From: Dicyema japonicum
Taxonomy: Eukaryota > Dicyemida > Rhombozoa > Dicyemidae
Direction of reading: 5' to 3'
Assembly: GCA_011109175.1 (NCBI GenBank)
Contig: RDEW01000032.1
Span: 238,749-302,748 of the forward strand
DNA: 64,000 bases
In this document: one piece after another, positions 36,801 to 47,305 of the stretch
Layout of the letters: each line of letters starts with the position of its first letter
How positions within the stretch are numbered: the stretch's first letter is position 1
Notes under the pieces: generated by a model
The model's database searches: none
The model's input: only the letters and a program-made list of their open reading frames with translations
What the model was told of the DNA's origin: nothing
Translations under genes and position numbers: made by a program

Positions 36801-37035
36801 ATGACAAAGAAGTGTTTTAACTTGTTTTTATTGTTGCATATAAGTCCCCGTAGACAATTCGGCTTCCCATTGAGGCATCACTGATGACGGCGCCTATCGG
36901 AAATGCGTTGAACCTTTAGCCGGAATGTACAGCAGCGAAAAACGTCTGAATTTTGTCCAACACTTAAGACACTACGCCATCGTTTATTTGCTAAGTCGTC
37001 AATATATTTACTCTGCCACTTTTTTTACTTTTTAG
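36801..37035 (+). CDS. Candidate small secreted peptide precursor, 2 exons
   Basis: Exon 1 36801-36843 (MTKKCFNLFLLLHIS, signal-like) is joined by a 31-nt GT...AG intron (36844-36874) to an open frame ending at 37035. The second exon reads DDGAYRKCVEPLAGMYSSEK and LNFVQHLRHYAIVYLLSRQY. The latter part loosely recalls the helix of NPY/PYY-family peptides (LRHY...RQ.Y), but there is no GKR amidation signal and spacing differs, so that is only a suggestion. Total 67 aa. The intron is needed to escape a TGA. A chance open frame cannot be excluded. Confidence 0.35.
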
Positions 37036-37828
37036 TTTTTTATTTTATAAATATTATTAAAAAAGTTTCATAACTAACTTTAAATGCGAATAAAATAAGC
37101 GGCGTGGTGGTATTTTAATGTTCGTTCATCCGCAAAGTGGAAAATAAGTGACTTTGGATGCTACTTACGTTTCTCTCTTCAAAACTTATACAGAAAGTCA
37201 CTTGCCCTGTGTCAGTTACTACAAAGGCCGAAACGTTGGAACGAAAAAATTGTGAAATCTTAAGCTTTCAGTTCGTCCTTATGTCAGTCAGTGATCATTG
37301 GGACATAGTAGCCTTACCACACATCAGTGATTGTCAGAAAGAGGAGACACTGAGATGGTTGATAAAGTCACTTGTATGCAAATTTAATATCTGAGGTTTA
37401 GAGAAGTAGCATACGTTGTCTTCAGGAGACTAAACTGGTTAATGGTGTACTGTGAACATGAGAATTCCTCATTAATATTGATTGCTGGGGGTATTTGAAT
37501 GCCACAGTAAATACTCGGAGCTGGGTGGAGGAAACCTTCAAAGGGAAAGAAACACGTGAGAAATCTTTAGTCAAGTGAATAATTTATTCATCTGCAACAC
37601 TGCCTTCATCCAAAAAATGGACTACATAAGCTCTCTCGACAGGAAGAAGTCGATAGGTCATTAAGATTCACCTGAGTTGATCCCTGAGTTAAAAGAGGTC
37701 TAAATTAAAGTTAAAAAATGAGCCTAAAATAACATTTTGGGGATCAAATCTTGGTTTAGGACTGATCTCCGAGTAAGAAGAAATAGCGCATGGCAAAGTA
37801 AGATTATGTTTTATTAACAAGAAACATT
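37036..37828. other. Gene-free stretch
   Basis: The 78-codon frame at 37158-37394 shows no recognisable features. The rest lacks exons or clear repeats. Confidence 0.35.
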
Positions 37829-38020
37829 TTAACGTCTCCTTTTTGGAAGGTCTTGAGTCCTCACGTGTGATTTGATAACATTTCTAAAATATGCCTGAGC
37901 CTCTTCATGTGTGGAAGGAGAAATATTACTCCAAGGATCTTCGACCATTGAGGGAAGATAAAACGTACAATGTGGTAAGTTGTTATTATATTCAGTAGTA
38001 TTCAATTCTCTATTTGACAT
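37829..38020 (-). CDS. Small intact protein, 63 aa, family not recognised
   Basis: A single exon from ATG 38020 to TAA 37829. It reads MSNRELNTTEYNNNLPHCTF then YLPSMVEDPWSNISPSTHEE, and ends in a basic KRRR. The proline/aromatic LPxCTFYLPSMVEDPW segment looks like a conserved short linear motif, and the sequence is not low-complexity. It has no signal peptide or membrane segment; the basic end suggests a nuclear or nucleic-acid role. I did not recognise the family. Confidence 0.5.
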   Translation of the reverse strand: MSNRELNTTEYNNNLPHCTFYLPSMVEDPWSNISPSTHEEAQAYFRNVIKSHVRTQDLPKRRR

Positions 38021-38296
38021 CAACAAAAATAAAAGTTCTGACTTGTTTAAAAACTTATATTTAAAATCTTATAAATTAATTGATTAAATTAAAATAATCA
38101 TTAATTAATTCAATATTAATTCCGTTTGTCGTTGTAGTTCACTCACATATGACGATATTTTACTTGGTTTCACACTACCAACTAAAAAATCACAAATAGT
38201 TTCTAATAAACTAGTTCTTCAACTTTAGGGAAGTCTGACCGGTAAATGGTGGCTACTGTTGGCACGCAAAACTTCCCCACATAAAGATTTGATTGA

Positions 38297-38660
38297 CTAC
38301 TTTTAATCCTCGCTCGGGACAGCGAACAGAACCCCATGCCACACAAAAAGGTAAATTTATGAACATTCGAGTAATCCTCGTTTGTCTTCGCTGTGGAATT
38401 AATTCTTTTCTGCAAACATACAGATATAAACTGAATGATATGAAGATCGTAGCAACTTTTGGAAAGAATTGCCATCCACCAACTCCCCTGGAATCTCTGG
38501 TTTGCAAAAACTGTGGGATCTACGATCACTACGATATCAATTTTGCTTTACCTCAGTACGGACATGTGTTGACTCGGGAGATGAACACCGGGTAAGATGA
38601 GGGCATTACTCGAACAGTTGAGATCATCAAATTAGCTAGTTTGGTTTTACCGTGGTACAC
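38297..38660 (+). pseudogene. Decayed LINE 5' piece with a degenerate 2A motif
   Basis: At 38297-38341 one frame reads LLLILARDSEQNPMP, a mutated form of the LLLxxxGDVExNPGP 2A peptide found at the start of some LINE proteins (intact version at 57196). A cysteine-bearing frame follows (VCLRCG, VCKNCG). At 38626-38655 a LINE end-like TTAGCTAGTTTGGTTTTACC occurs, shared with 13561-13580. The 100-codon plus frame 38293-38595 and the minus frame 38203-38529 are probably by-products. Confidence 0.4.
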
Positions 38661-39044
38661 AGAGAAGAAAGTTAATGGTAACAACTAGTTAAATTTACTA
38701 CCTCCCGTGATCGCTAAAGCAGAGACCATCCGATGTTACATAAATCCATACGGAACCAGTGGAAAATGAAGAAAGTTGTAGGTGCAGCTCCAATTAGTGG
38801 AGGAGAGCAAATGATTTTTATAAGTGGATAACATGACCACTATCTTGTGGAATAAGGGCAGATAAGGAACAGAGACAATGAAGTAAGATATTCGTTGGAG
38901 TAACCAGTATAGACAATCAGAAGCATTTTTATTTGGCATTCAAACCACTAAGCTTCCTGGTCGAGCAGCAGTAGAACTTATGTATTTATCAGCCTTTCCC
39001 TTTATTGGGATTACTTTTAAACTCCATGGGAGGAAGTGAGACAT

Positions 39045-39300
39045 GGCATCAGGATCGCTTAATTATACGATAAATATTATTCTCATGTTTTCTGAATAAT
39101 TTAAGTGGCAACGATGTGAGTCACTCACAAAGTGTTCCTGGGTAACTTCGTAGTACATCTGAATAAATATTTTTATCCTTTTGTTAGGCTAATTCCTAGG
39201 GGCTTCTTGGATCCATGAACTCAGAAGACGTCCCATGCCTGGCTGGCATCCAAAAAGATTATTCCTTCCATACGCCAATGGAGAAGTCCTCACAATGGCA
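39045..39300 (+). mobile_element. SINE-derived fragments
   Basis: A tail-like piece (GGATCGCTTAATTATACGAT) is followed by a core piece at 39205-39300: CCCATGCCTGGCTGGCATCC AAAAAGATTATTCC, CCAATGGAGAAGTCCTCACA. These match the middle of the SINE family (CCCAATRCCTGGCCGGCATC, GGATCC). Confidence 0.45.
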
Positions 39301-39683
39301 GATTCTTGGAAAAGATACATTGAGTGTGAGTCCTTTTATAGACGATCCGGTTCTTTAGTGAGATGTTCACATGACGACGTCACTCGTAAAGCCAAGCATC
39401 GTAGATGGGTGTAACCTTCAGCTGTACAGCAGCGAGATTCTAACTATGGCCCATTACGTTACACTGATCGTAATAATACGTGAGAATTTGCTCGAATTAA
39501 ACCACTCGAAGTCACTCAAAGAATATTTTTGTAGAAGCCACGAGCGAGCTCTCAAAATTCGAAATTTAAATTTGTTAGTGGTTGATAACGCCAGAATGCA
39601 ATGGTAAAAATTAGTTGTGGTTAGCGCACGTGATATAATTGTCTTAATGTCAAAACTACGATATTGAGTGAATTACCCATTAC

Positions 39684-40818
39684 ATGATGAGGAAATATGT
39701 GGAAACTTTAATCACTTATTCTTAGCAATCAGGCACTGTCGTGGGAGTCGAAGATTTGAATCCAGAACTGGATGCCTCAATTTTGCGGAAGGCAATGAAA
39801 GGAATAGGTATTGGAAGATCATACATACAGGAACCAACGAGGAGGCGCTAATAAACATTTTATGCACAAGACGAATTTTCAAAGGCAGGTGATAGCTGAA
39901 GAGTACAAGTCAAACTACGGGCGGGTATTTCAATCAAATTGACCTTAAAGGACTTGAAAGACGACATTCACGGAGAAACCGGTGGAAATTTTAGAAATCT
40001 GCTACTCGGTCTTTTAGAAGAGGAAGTTGATTACGACACAAGAGAGCTTAATAAAGCCATCAAAGTCGATTCATTTCCTCACATGTAGGGTCTGGGAAGT
40101 GATGAAGAGGTTTTGATTGAAATTATTTGCACGAGGACTAGCCAACAGCTTGAAGCCATAAAAATGAATTACGAGAAAAGTATTCAGTCTGTTAACTTCC
40201 TCAGTGTTTGATCGAACACTGGAAGAAGACATCTGTGATGATATTAGCGGAGACTTAAAGAGAATAATTATATCACTTTTACAGAATAATCGAGAAACGG
40301 GGACACTTATGACCTGTAAATTTAATTTATTAGTATTTAGAGATGAAGTTATAGAGGATGTTGAATCCCTTCAAAATGCAGGGACTGAAACATGGGGGAC
40401 TGATGAGTCAGTGTTCAACAGAATAATGGCAAATCGATCATTTCCACATCTCCAAGGACTTTTCCAGGAATACCTCGAACGAACGGGGAATCAATTTGAG
40501 GATGTACTTAAAGAAGAAATGACTGGTGATCTTCTCAAAGCATATTTGGCCATAGTCCAATGTGTTGTCGATAGGCCTGGATTCTTTGCTAGAAAATTAT
40601 CAGATGCAATGAAAGGAATGGGAACAAACGAGGATACATTGTCGAGAATTATCATATCGAGAAGCGAGGTGGATTTGGTTCAAATCATGGAATGGTACGG
40701 CATATTAACCGATGAGAGTCTCGCTTTGAGAGTAGAGGTCTTTTTAGTGAAGATTTATCTATAGGCGGAAACAAGTGGGGACTATCAAAGAGCGCTACTC
40801 ACACTAATAGGAAACTGA
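39684..40818 (+). CDS. Annexin, 8 exons with 23-27-nt introns, one frameshift
   Basis: A calcium-dependent phospholipid-binding protein with the four-repeat annexin core. Exons: 39684-39698, 39726-39807, 39831-39924, 39951-40064, 40089-40179, 40205-40315, 40343-40737, 40765-40818. Introns are 27, 23, 26, 24, 25, 27 and 27 nt, all GT...AG. Joined, they give family-length alignments: MMRKYQSGTVVGVEDLNPEL; KGIGTNEEALINILCTR; YGRDLKDDIHGETGGNF; KAIKGLGSDEEVLIEI; YEKMFDRTLEEDICDDISGD; TWGTDESVFNRIM; KGMGTNEDTLSRII; AETSGDYQRALLTLIGN. Type II calcium-site glycines and acidic residues are present in the repeats. One base is missing near 39868-39871, where TNFQRQVIAEEY needs a shift; the partial copy at 41355 has the base. 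Either an assembly indel or a very young pseudogene. Confidence 0.9.
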
Positions 40819-41027
40819 TTCCTAACACATTTCGTTAAAATAATATTAATTGGTGAGACCCATTTGTACCCCTATTCCACTAAGGACTCTACTAGGGATA
40901 CACTATCTAATGGTGATCAAGAACCAAGACCTATAAACAGCTTGAAAATTAGAGAACCTGGATACAATTATTACCAAAACCCTATGGGGACTATTTGAGC
41001 ACATATTACGGATGAACACTCTTCTTG
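40819..41027. other. Annexin 3' flank
   Basis: No exon. Leads into the R2 repeat. Confidence 0.4.
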
Positions 41028-41215
41028 CTTACAATAATATGGAATCATACTTCTTCTGCTCAGGGGTCTTTAGAGGAAGCCACTAACATTTTTGACATCA
41101 ATAATGAATATTGATCTAAAAATGTTAAAGTGGCATTAGAAGACACAGGTTAACTAGATAGCTTTTAAAAAATCGAAATCTCGAGAAGAGCGTGGAGGTG
41201 TCTAACAGACCGGAT
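41028..41215. repeat. Dispersed 190-bp repeat R2, copy 2
   Basis: Partner of 30840-31035, with shared GTGGCATTAGAAGACACAGG and TCTCGAGAAGAGCGTGGAGG. It lies between the annexin gene and its duplicated exon. Confidence 0.75.
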
Positions 41216-41354
41216 CATATGGGTGGCCCAAGCGCTTGGGAGATTATAACTTTCTTATTGGAATGCGCATTATAATAATTCCACGAAATGACTATTTAGC
41301 TTCATAATGAAAAAAAGCTGTATTTTTTGTTAGCATAGATGACGTGATAACTCA

Positions 41355-41515
41355 GGAGTAAATATTGAAGATCATACATATAGGGTAAACGAAGAGGCGC
41401 TAATAAGCATTTTATGCACAAGGACGATTTTTCAAAGGCAGGTGATAGCTGAACAGTCCAAAGCAAGCTACGGACGGGTATTTCAATCACATTGATCTTA
41501 AAGACTTAAAAGTAG
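41355..41515 (+). pseudogene. Duplicated annexin exon 3 with flanking introns
   Basis: It matches 39807-39960 closely (GCGCTAATAA.CATTTTATGCACAAG; CAAAGGCAGGTGATAGCTGA; GTATTTCAATCA). The reading frame through NEEALISILCTR and FQRQVIAEQSKASYGR is intact here, unlike in the main gene. No other annexin exons follow, so this is an exon-sized partial duplication including intron 2 and most of intron 3. Confidence 0.75.
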
Positions 41516-42255
41516 AGATTAAAATGTTATTTAAGAAAAATGACTGTAAAATGTTATTTAAGAAAAATTCTCAAAATTTGATAACGCCCCGACAGGACAA
41601 CAACCACTTCTTTTCATTGAAATAGAGACTTCCGAGGTCGTAGGAGAGAAGAGGCTCAAAATGGCAGTGATCAGAGGCCTTCGCAATCAAGGCTTCTTAA
41701 CTAAAAGACTTTAGTTGTTTTATTTTTTCTTTAAAAAACTATTTTAAACAATTTGATGAAGTAGATATAAGTTTATTTGAAAAAATTGAAGAATTCAAGA
41801 TAATATAAAATGCAATAAAAAAACGTCAGGAATCTAGCCCACAACAGGCAACCTAGTCTATAGGATCGGTTCAGTGATCTTAAGGGTTACTAAGGATATG
41901 CGTCAGGGATTGCTTTGAAAATTTCTTTCAATTTATTTATTTATCAGTCTATCTCTTAGCTATTGTCCGAGGAAAAATAAAAAAATAGTTGAAATAGTTG
42001 CCATTTTTTCGACCCAGATTAAAATTAACTTTCTCGTTAAATAATTTAATTTAATAAAAAATATATATTTTAAATAAATATTTTTTCGTTAATTCAATCC
42101 ATTCTTTATGCAGGTTCTGGATGGACTTTATAAGTTGTTTGTTGACATTGGGAGCTAGTACACTTAATTAGGATGCGATTGATGGGTTCCTCAGTTATCG
42201 GACTGGAGATGAACTTGAAAATCTGCTCCCAATCTGGTGGCATACTTACCATGTT
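41516..42255. other. Gene-free stretch with SINE tail piece
   Basis: 41516-41575 has a short tandem (AAATGTTATTTAAGAAAAAT twice). 42110-42180 matches the SINE 3' half (GGTTCTGGATGGACTTTATA; GTACACTTAATTAG). No supported gene. Confidence 0.4.
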
Positions 42256-43440
42256 TTAAGACTTCGGATAGAATGGTGGATACTGCTATTGGGAGTACTG
42301 TAGATGATAAATAGTGTTTTGCAAGCAAAGATTTGAAGGGGGATAAATTTGCAAGAAGGTTACACATACTTGAAAATGTTAAGAGAATAAAAAAAGCTAA
42401 ATTCAATAAATTTATTTTCTGCCATAAATAAATATCCTCTTCCAAATATAACTATTATATTGGACTAATTAACGTGGAACCGTTAGAATTATAGGATTTA
42501 TGAACAAATATGCCAAATGAGGTCGAAGTCGGCTAATAAGGAGAGATTGTATTGCTATTGAAAATTCTTCGGGGGAGGATTAACGTGGTTTATTTTACGA
42601 AATGATGCTTCCCCCATTTTATAAAAGTTTGGAAAGGATGTCTCCTGGCTGATTGAAGCTCTAGGGAGTGGATAAAATCACAAGAAAAAGAATTAATTCC
42701 ATAAGTGGAATACAATTCCAAGCAATTTACAGTTCTTTCTGCCATTGTCAACAATATTTCTGTTCTTCAAGCAGGATGGGTGTCTCAGAGAGTTCGTGTC
42801 ATAAATCAAAGACAAAGAAGGATTCACAGGGGTTAATGGAACCTCATTCTTGAACCGTTCAATGCTAATCTTAGACGAGCACAAGTTCCTTGCGAACAGA
42901 AATGGGAATCGGCAATATTAAAAATTTCCATTCATAGCAGATATCTGAGGAGTACTCCGAATAAGAAGGACGACACGGTCGAACACGAATTTAAGGGGGT
43001 TTCGGTCAATAATGAAAGAATTGAAAAATGATGTCGAATCACAAGTCTGTGCTTATTCAGTGATAATGAATGTTCGATTCCCAAGTTCACCGAGCAATTA
43101 GCAGATGTCAAAGGAAATTTAAGTTTGGTGGAAATAATATTGCATTCCAATATCAAATAACTAGTTCATCATAGTGTTGTGTATTTCAGACTCGTGCATT
43201 GAAAGGATCGCTCCTACAAGGTTCCGGCAGAAATAAATAATTCCGATTGAGTCTTGGAAGTAAGACAGTCTTCTCTGGGCTGGTTGAAGACACAGGAAAT
43301 ATAATGGAAAAGTCTGATTCATTCTGCCCTAACAAGTTCTCTCTCCGCCATTATGGAAGATTCAGTTTGTCTCTTAGAAGGAGAATGGCTGACTCAAGTT
43401 ATATATGCCACGAGGCAAAGATTTGAAGGGTGATTAATTC
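42256..43440 (+). pseudogene. Degenerate tandem paralogous exons, family not recognised
   Basis: A plus-strand frame from about 42664 to 43160 runs roughly 165 codons with only three stops. It holds EWIKSQEKELIP, FTVLSAIVNNISVLQAGWVS, ILEPFNANLRRAQVPCEQKW with ESAILKISIHSRYLRSTP, and KFTEQLADVKGNLSLVEIIL. The first part is repeated at about 43270-43430 (SALTSSLSAIMEDSVCLLEG, EWLTQVIYATRQRFEG), and DNA of that exon also resembles 42262-42345 (GCAAAGATTTGAAGGG shared). Balanced composition suggests a former cytosolic protein gene amplified in tandem and then lost. Confidence 0.4.
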
Positions 43441-43860
43441 CAAATATTAAGGGAGATCCCGAGGTCTTCCAGGAAGTTCTGATCTGTATATTCTACTCCG
43501 ATTAGTGCTGCATAAAACAAATTTGAGAAATTAGCAAAATATTTGTATAGAACATTCTGATAACAGTCTTCCAGCACTAATGGGAGAATATAATAATACA
43601 GACAAGTATCCCTTTCAATATTGGAATATATCTCTGAATATAAATTAATTGATAACTGCTTTGAAGATAGAACACAATACTTCGTAAGAGAAAAAGAAGT
43701 GCAAACTAAATAAACGATCACAATAAAACTACTGTTTATTTATAGGAGGTTTACCATATTATTAAAAAAATAATATATTTATTAATTAATATATATTATT
43801 AAATAATTAAAATGAGATTACTGTGCATCCATTTTCCTGAGATAAACAGTAATCTGTAAG
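43441..43860. other. AT-rich spacer
   Basis: The 95-codon minus frame 43434-43721 lacks recognisable features. 43760-43810 is a (TAATATA)-rich run. Confidence 0.35.
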
Positions 43861-44480
43861 GACCGTCAGGGAATACCAGGTGTAGGACTACTCACAATTA
43901 TAAAGAATGGTATACTTTTCATTGACGTGAGTCGACGGACCTCAGAACTTTAGGACTCTGACGATACCATAGAGCTGATCATCATCAAAATGGAGCTGTA
44001 CTCGTCTTTTTGGATCAATTTGATTAACCTATATATTCCACCACAAGGATCCTGCACAAAATCTTACACCCCAAATATACCTTGGCTCTCAGTACTAAAG
44101 AACGCTCTAATATGCGGTGACCTAAATGCCCGACACCCCGTTTGGTAGCTTACAGTCCTCTGAGACCCGAGGCGAGTTCATCGCAAATCGTCTTATTATT
44201 ATGTTTATCCTGAATGATCCTAAATTACTCACAAGAGCTCCTTTAACTGATAGCTGCACCTCTCCTGATTTAACCCTATGTTCACCCTTTTTAGCAGGAG
44301 TCACTACAAGGAATGTGAACTATGCTTTCTCCAGCGACCATAATCCCATCCTTCTTACGTTAAGAGGATTTCGGAGACGCCGGACATTGCTGACCGAAAT
44401 GATACGTTTCAATAATTATTAGAAGGTTGACTGGTCTGGCTTCTCTGACTTTGTATACCTGGAATTGGTCAAGGGACTTT
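43861..44480 (+). pseudogene. Decayed LINE endonuclease domain
   Basis: In order, across frame changes: IPGVGLLTIIKNGILF; INLINLYIPPQGSC; ALICGDLNARHPVW (the GD.N.H block of APE endonucleases); then TDSCTSPDLTLCSPFLAG and NVNYAFSSDHNPILLTLRG, carrying the catalytic SDH. VDWSGFSDFVYLELVKGL follows, typical of the linker to RT. No RT is readable. The final third is one open frame (44126-44422). Confidence 0.75.
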
Positions 44481-44584
44481 TATCATTGAGTTACATTAAT
44501 CTAACTAACTAGTAGTAAGCCTTTTTAGAAGCTCATTCACAATTCTCGGGGGTTTGCATAAATACCTTATTCTCCATGACCGCG

Positions 44585-44785
44585 ATACTTGAGAGCCATC
44601 GCGATCGATGTGCCAACCAGAATATACATCCAATCCGTTATCTTTAAAAAGATGTTGGAGAGCATGTTGGTGGAGAATCACCTGGTTGAGTTGGCAGTCC
44701 TGTTCAATGACGTTCTAGGTAACCTGAGTGAGGAGGAAACGGATGGGATCCAGGTCAACGACTCCTCTCTAGAAACAGTAGTAAT
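44585..44785. repeat. Dispersed repeat R3, copy 1
   Basis: AAGATGTTGGAGAGCATGTT, GAGAATCACCTGGTTGAGTT, GAGGAGGAAACGGATGGG and GGTCAACGACTCCTCTCTAG match 51300-51540 in order and orientation. It follows a LINE endonuclease fragment and may belong to that element. Confidence 0.6.
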
Positions 44786-44852
44786 TTTGATTTAATTGTT
44801 TCCCGTAAAAATCAAACTCGTTTTTTTAATATTTAAATGTATTAATTAATAT

Positions 44853-45196
44853 TTAAATAATACTCTCCAGAAGTTCCCATATTTCTCTCAAATGACTAAG
44901 CATTGAAAGGATATGATTACGTTTCTATAAATATAAATAAAAAATACTTTTAATAATTCCCGAATTGCTGGATTTTCAACTAAAATTGCATCTAAAAATT
45001 ACATAGTTCGTAAACCCATATTTCTGAAAAAATCAAATCCTCTGACTGAATCAAATCTTGGTGGATCTCCGTCAAAATATGAAACAACCCACTCACGTAA
45101 TTCTCTTGCAATTTGTTGATCCCGTAATTGATAGAATTCTATTCTACTCCTAAGATATGAAAATATGTTGTAATCTCCAATCTCTATTTGGGACAT
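44853..45196 (-). CDS. Tandem orphan family, copy 1 (98 aa, 3 exons)
   Basis: Exons 45196-45016, 44991-44948 and 44924-44853; introns 24 and 23 nt. The protein starts MSQIEIGDYNIFSYLRSRIE, then FYQLRDQQIARELREWVVSY, FDGDPPRFDSVRGFDFFRNM, DAILVENPAIRELLKKRNHI and LSMLSHLREIWELLESII. It is helical and charged, with no signal peptide. Exon 1 (181 nt from this Met) and exon 2 (44 nt) have exactly the same lengths as in copy 2. An upstream ATG (MEAQK in copy 3) is out of frame here, so translation presumably starts at MSQ. Function unknown; conservation between copies indicates selection on the protein. Confidence 0.75.
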
Positions 45197-45224
45197 TTTT
45201 GTGCTTCCATTTTTATTTAAAAAT

Positions 45225-45265
45225 TCATTTTATATTAAAATTCTAAAATTTCACTTATCTTAGTC
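45225..45265 (-). promoter_or_regulatory. Conserved upstream block with TATA-like element, copy 1
   Basis: On the minus strand, AAGT GAAATTTTAGAATTTTAA is followed by TATAAAA. The same arrangement precedes copies 2 and 3, although flanking DNA has diverged, suggesting a core promoter. Confidence 0.45.
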
Positions 45266-45363
45266 ATTTTTTGAATCAGTGTTATAAACTTGGAAAAATA
45301 AAATTGACTAATCTTGAATATTACAAATTAAAAATTCATGCAATTAATAATTAATGTTTTTTT

Positions 45364-45723
45364 TCATGTTTGATATCTACATGTCTGTTCTCTCTTTGCA
45401 CCGTAAATTCCAGAGGAGTCAATACTATGTATAAAAACTTGAGCTAGTACAAGACCTGGAACGATACAAACTATCTTTACGTTGCCTACAGAAGACGAAA
45501 ATAGCAGACAACGGAGCATTGTAAATTGAAAATTACTGCATGAGTGAGATTGGAAGAGGATTTGTGGTAGGATACTTAAAATGTACAAGAAAGAATAACT
45601 AATTTTTGATTTTCCGAAAAAGCTTATCCTGTGAGTCTGCTTATATGTGTTTCTTAGCTTTAAGATCTCACAGGATTCTATCCTTTCTGAGACAAATGTT
45701 GACTTTTTTTCCAATTCTTCCAA
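45364..45723 (-). other. Unrecognised 119-codon open frame
   Basis: It opens at a TTG; the only ATG is internal (MLRCLLFSSSVGNVKIVCIV). The first half is charged (ELEKKSTFVSERIESCEIL) and the second has hydrophobic runs. It lies just upstream of copy 1 on the same strand. No family recognised, and no splice model is clearly better than the raw frame. Confidence 0.3.
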
Positions 45724-45839
45724 AAAAAATATTAAATTAAAAATTTAAATATTCAAAAATCGTGATTATTATTGGGCAGTTATTACACCACATTTACGAC
45801 ATAAATTAATAATGCTTGTTTATTAAGGAAAGAAGTCGC

Positions 45840-46026
45840 TATATAATCGTTACTCTCTTTTCTTTCCTTAATATGTCTATGATAATACAATATGTTCCAC
45901 CTCCTAGTTCTGCACAGAACCAAATGTACCTGTCGGATCTCTGTGAACGTCCGCTCTTGCCTTTATCGTTTTTGTTAGCCACCGCTTTCTTTCAATCGAA
46001 GGGACCGGGGGTAAATAAATACTATT
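45840..46026 (+). pseudogene. LINE 3' end fragment (family L-B)
   Basis: It ends TTTCTTTCAATCGAAGGGAC CGGGGGTAAATAAATACTA, matching the ends at 20500 and 34100. The preceding frame includes PPPSSAQNQMYLSDLCERP. Confidence 0.5.
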
Positions 46027-46686
46027 AGCTCATCTGACCAACACATCAAACACAACTTTTAGTTTCTCGGTATTCAAGTTTCCTTTAAAATTATGGTGGA
46101 GCGTGGGAAATTACCAAATTAACTATTATTTAATTTGATTGTATAAAACTTTGTCTGTTTGATGATGAAGTAGAGTCATCTCGAAAAAGTCCCATGACCA
46201 CCGGGCTTCCAGCTCAATTTTCAATGAGTGTCCTAAGAGCCGAGTCAATCCTCTGTGATTTTTATCGAGATTGGCGCGCATCTCATCTTCTCCCAGTTTT
46301 GCAGGTGGTTCACCTTATGTGGTAGAGCTCAGTGTTGAAAGACAGCGAAAAGATTCATTTTATCTTCCCATCCATCCGATTTGTAAATCTGGATGGTATA
46401 CCTCATTTCGAACTGTGAGAAGTTGCTCGCTTGAAAGGTCTTGATGGAATGTGATAAAAAACTACTTAAACAAAATGACTCGATTAAATGGTGAGTAGTT
46501 TTTAAAGTTCTTTATCTTAAAAGCTTTGTCATGTCGCCTTGTAAGCATAGTCACTAGTTTTAAGTGTGTGTCTTTTGATTGCTCAACAGCTAATTTATTT
46601 TTTTAATAAATAAAATAAATTTTTTGATTAGTAATTAAACTATCAAGATTAACGCGCGACAGATAACAGATTTCTAGCGTAGTCAT

Positions 46687-46935
46687 CGCGTGGCGCCATG
46701 TGGTGCTACTTGGATAGTTTGTCAAAATTATTTTCTCTCCTTCCGATGGCGTCATTGGATCCACCTTACTGAGGATCCGCCCAATACCTGGCCGGCATCA
46801 AGAGGATCCAACAGTTCTTCCCCGGGGACAACGTCGTCACCTGGTGACAAGTTCTGGAATGCTGGAACGAGTCAGGATCAAGGAGTTAGTTAGTTTGGTT
46901 ACTCTTAGTCTTTGGAAATAATTTTAATTTTTTAA
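46687..46935 (+). mobile_element. SINE copy, subfamily A2
   Basis: It begins GCGTGGCGCCATGTGGTGCT and has a variant middle (GATGGCGTCATTGGATCCAC; CCCAATACCTGGCCGGCATC AAGAGGATCC). It ends AGGATCAAGGAGTTAGTTAG, TTTGGTTACTCTTAGTCTTTGG. Inverted relatives are at 53040-53245 and 63240-63480. The tail resembles the L-A LINE 3' end (GATCACGTGATAGTTAGTTT). Confidence 0.8.
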
Positions 46936-46948
46936 CACGCGACTGGCC

Positions 46949-47303
46949 GCGTGGTGCCATGTGGTGGTGCTTCGTGACTATTGATTAAAGTTTCTGTATT
47001 GTTCGTCTGTTCCTAACTCACTTAATTAGCGTGTGGTCATGTGGTTCGCATTGTCATGGTGGCCGTCAGATACAAGTTAAGTGTATCCAAAAAAAACCAC
47101 CTGTCAACGACCATCCGGAGGAGGTTCCCCTTGGACGGCTCTTCCTACACATCCGGGCACTTTTTCCGGTAGACTAGTGATGTCAGGAAGAATGTCTAGG
47201 AACGCAGTCAAAACACTGAGAAAAGATGCGGAGACTGCTGAAGGAAGATGGGATCACCTGAAATTTGGTTATTTTTGGATATGACGGTGGTTTTAGTTCA
47301 ATA
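46949..47303 (+). mobile_element. SINE copy, subfamily B
   Basis: It starts CCGCGTGGTGCCATGTGGTG, then CTTCGTGACTATTGATTAAA in place of the A-box region of the other subfamilies. It ends ATCACCTGAAATTTGGTTAT, GGATATGACGGTGGTTTTAG, TTCAATAAATTAAA. The same tail ends 49690-49990. It lies directly behind the A2 copy and abuts the 3' end of tandem gene copy 2. Confidence 0.75.
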
Positions 47304-47305
47304 AA

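Noticed and set aside
41302-41490. 62-codon minus frame
   Set aside because: Antisense to the duplicated annexin exon.
43434-43721. 95-codon minus frame as a membrane protein
   Set aside because: Isolated, AT-rich, and overlapping sequence homologous to the plus-strand tandem exons; no splice partner.
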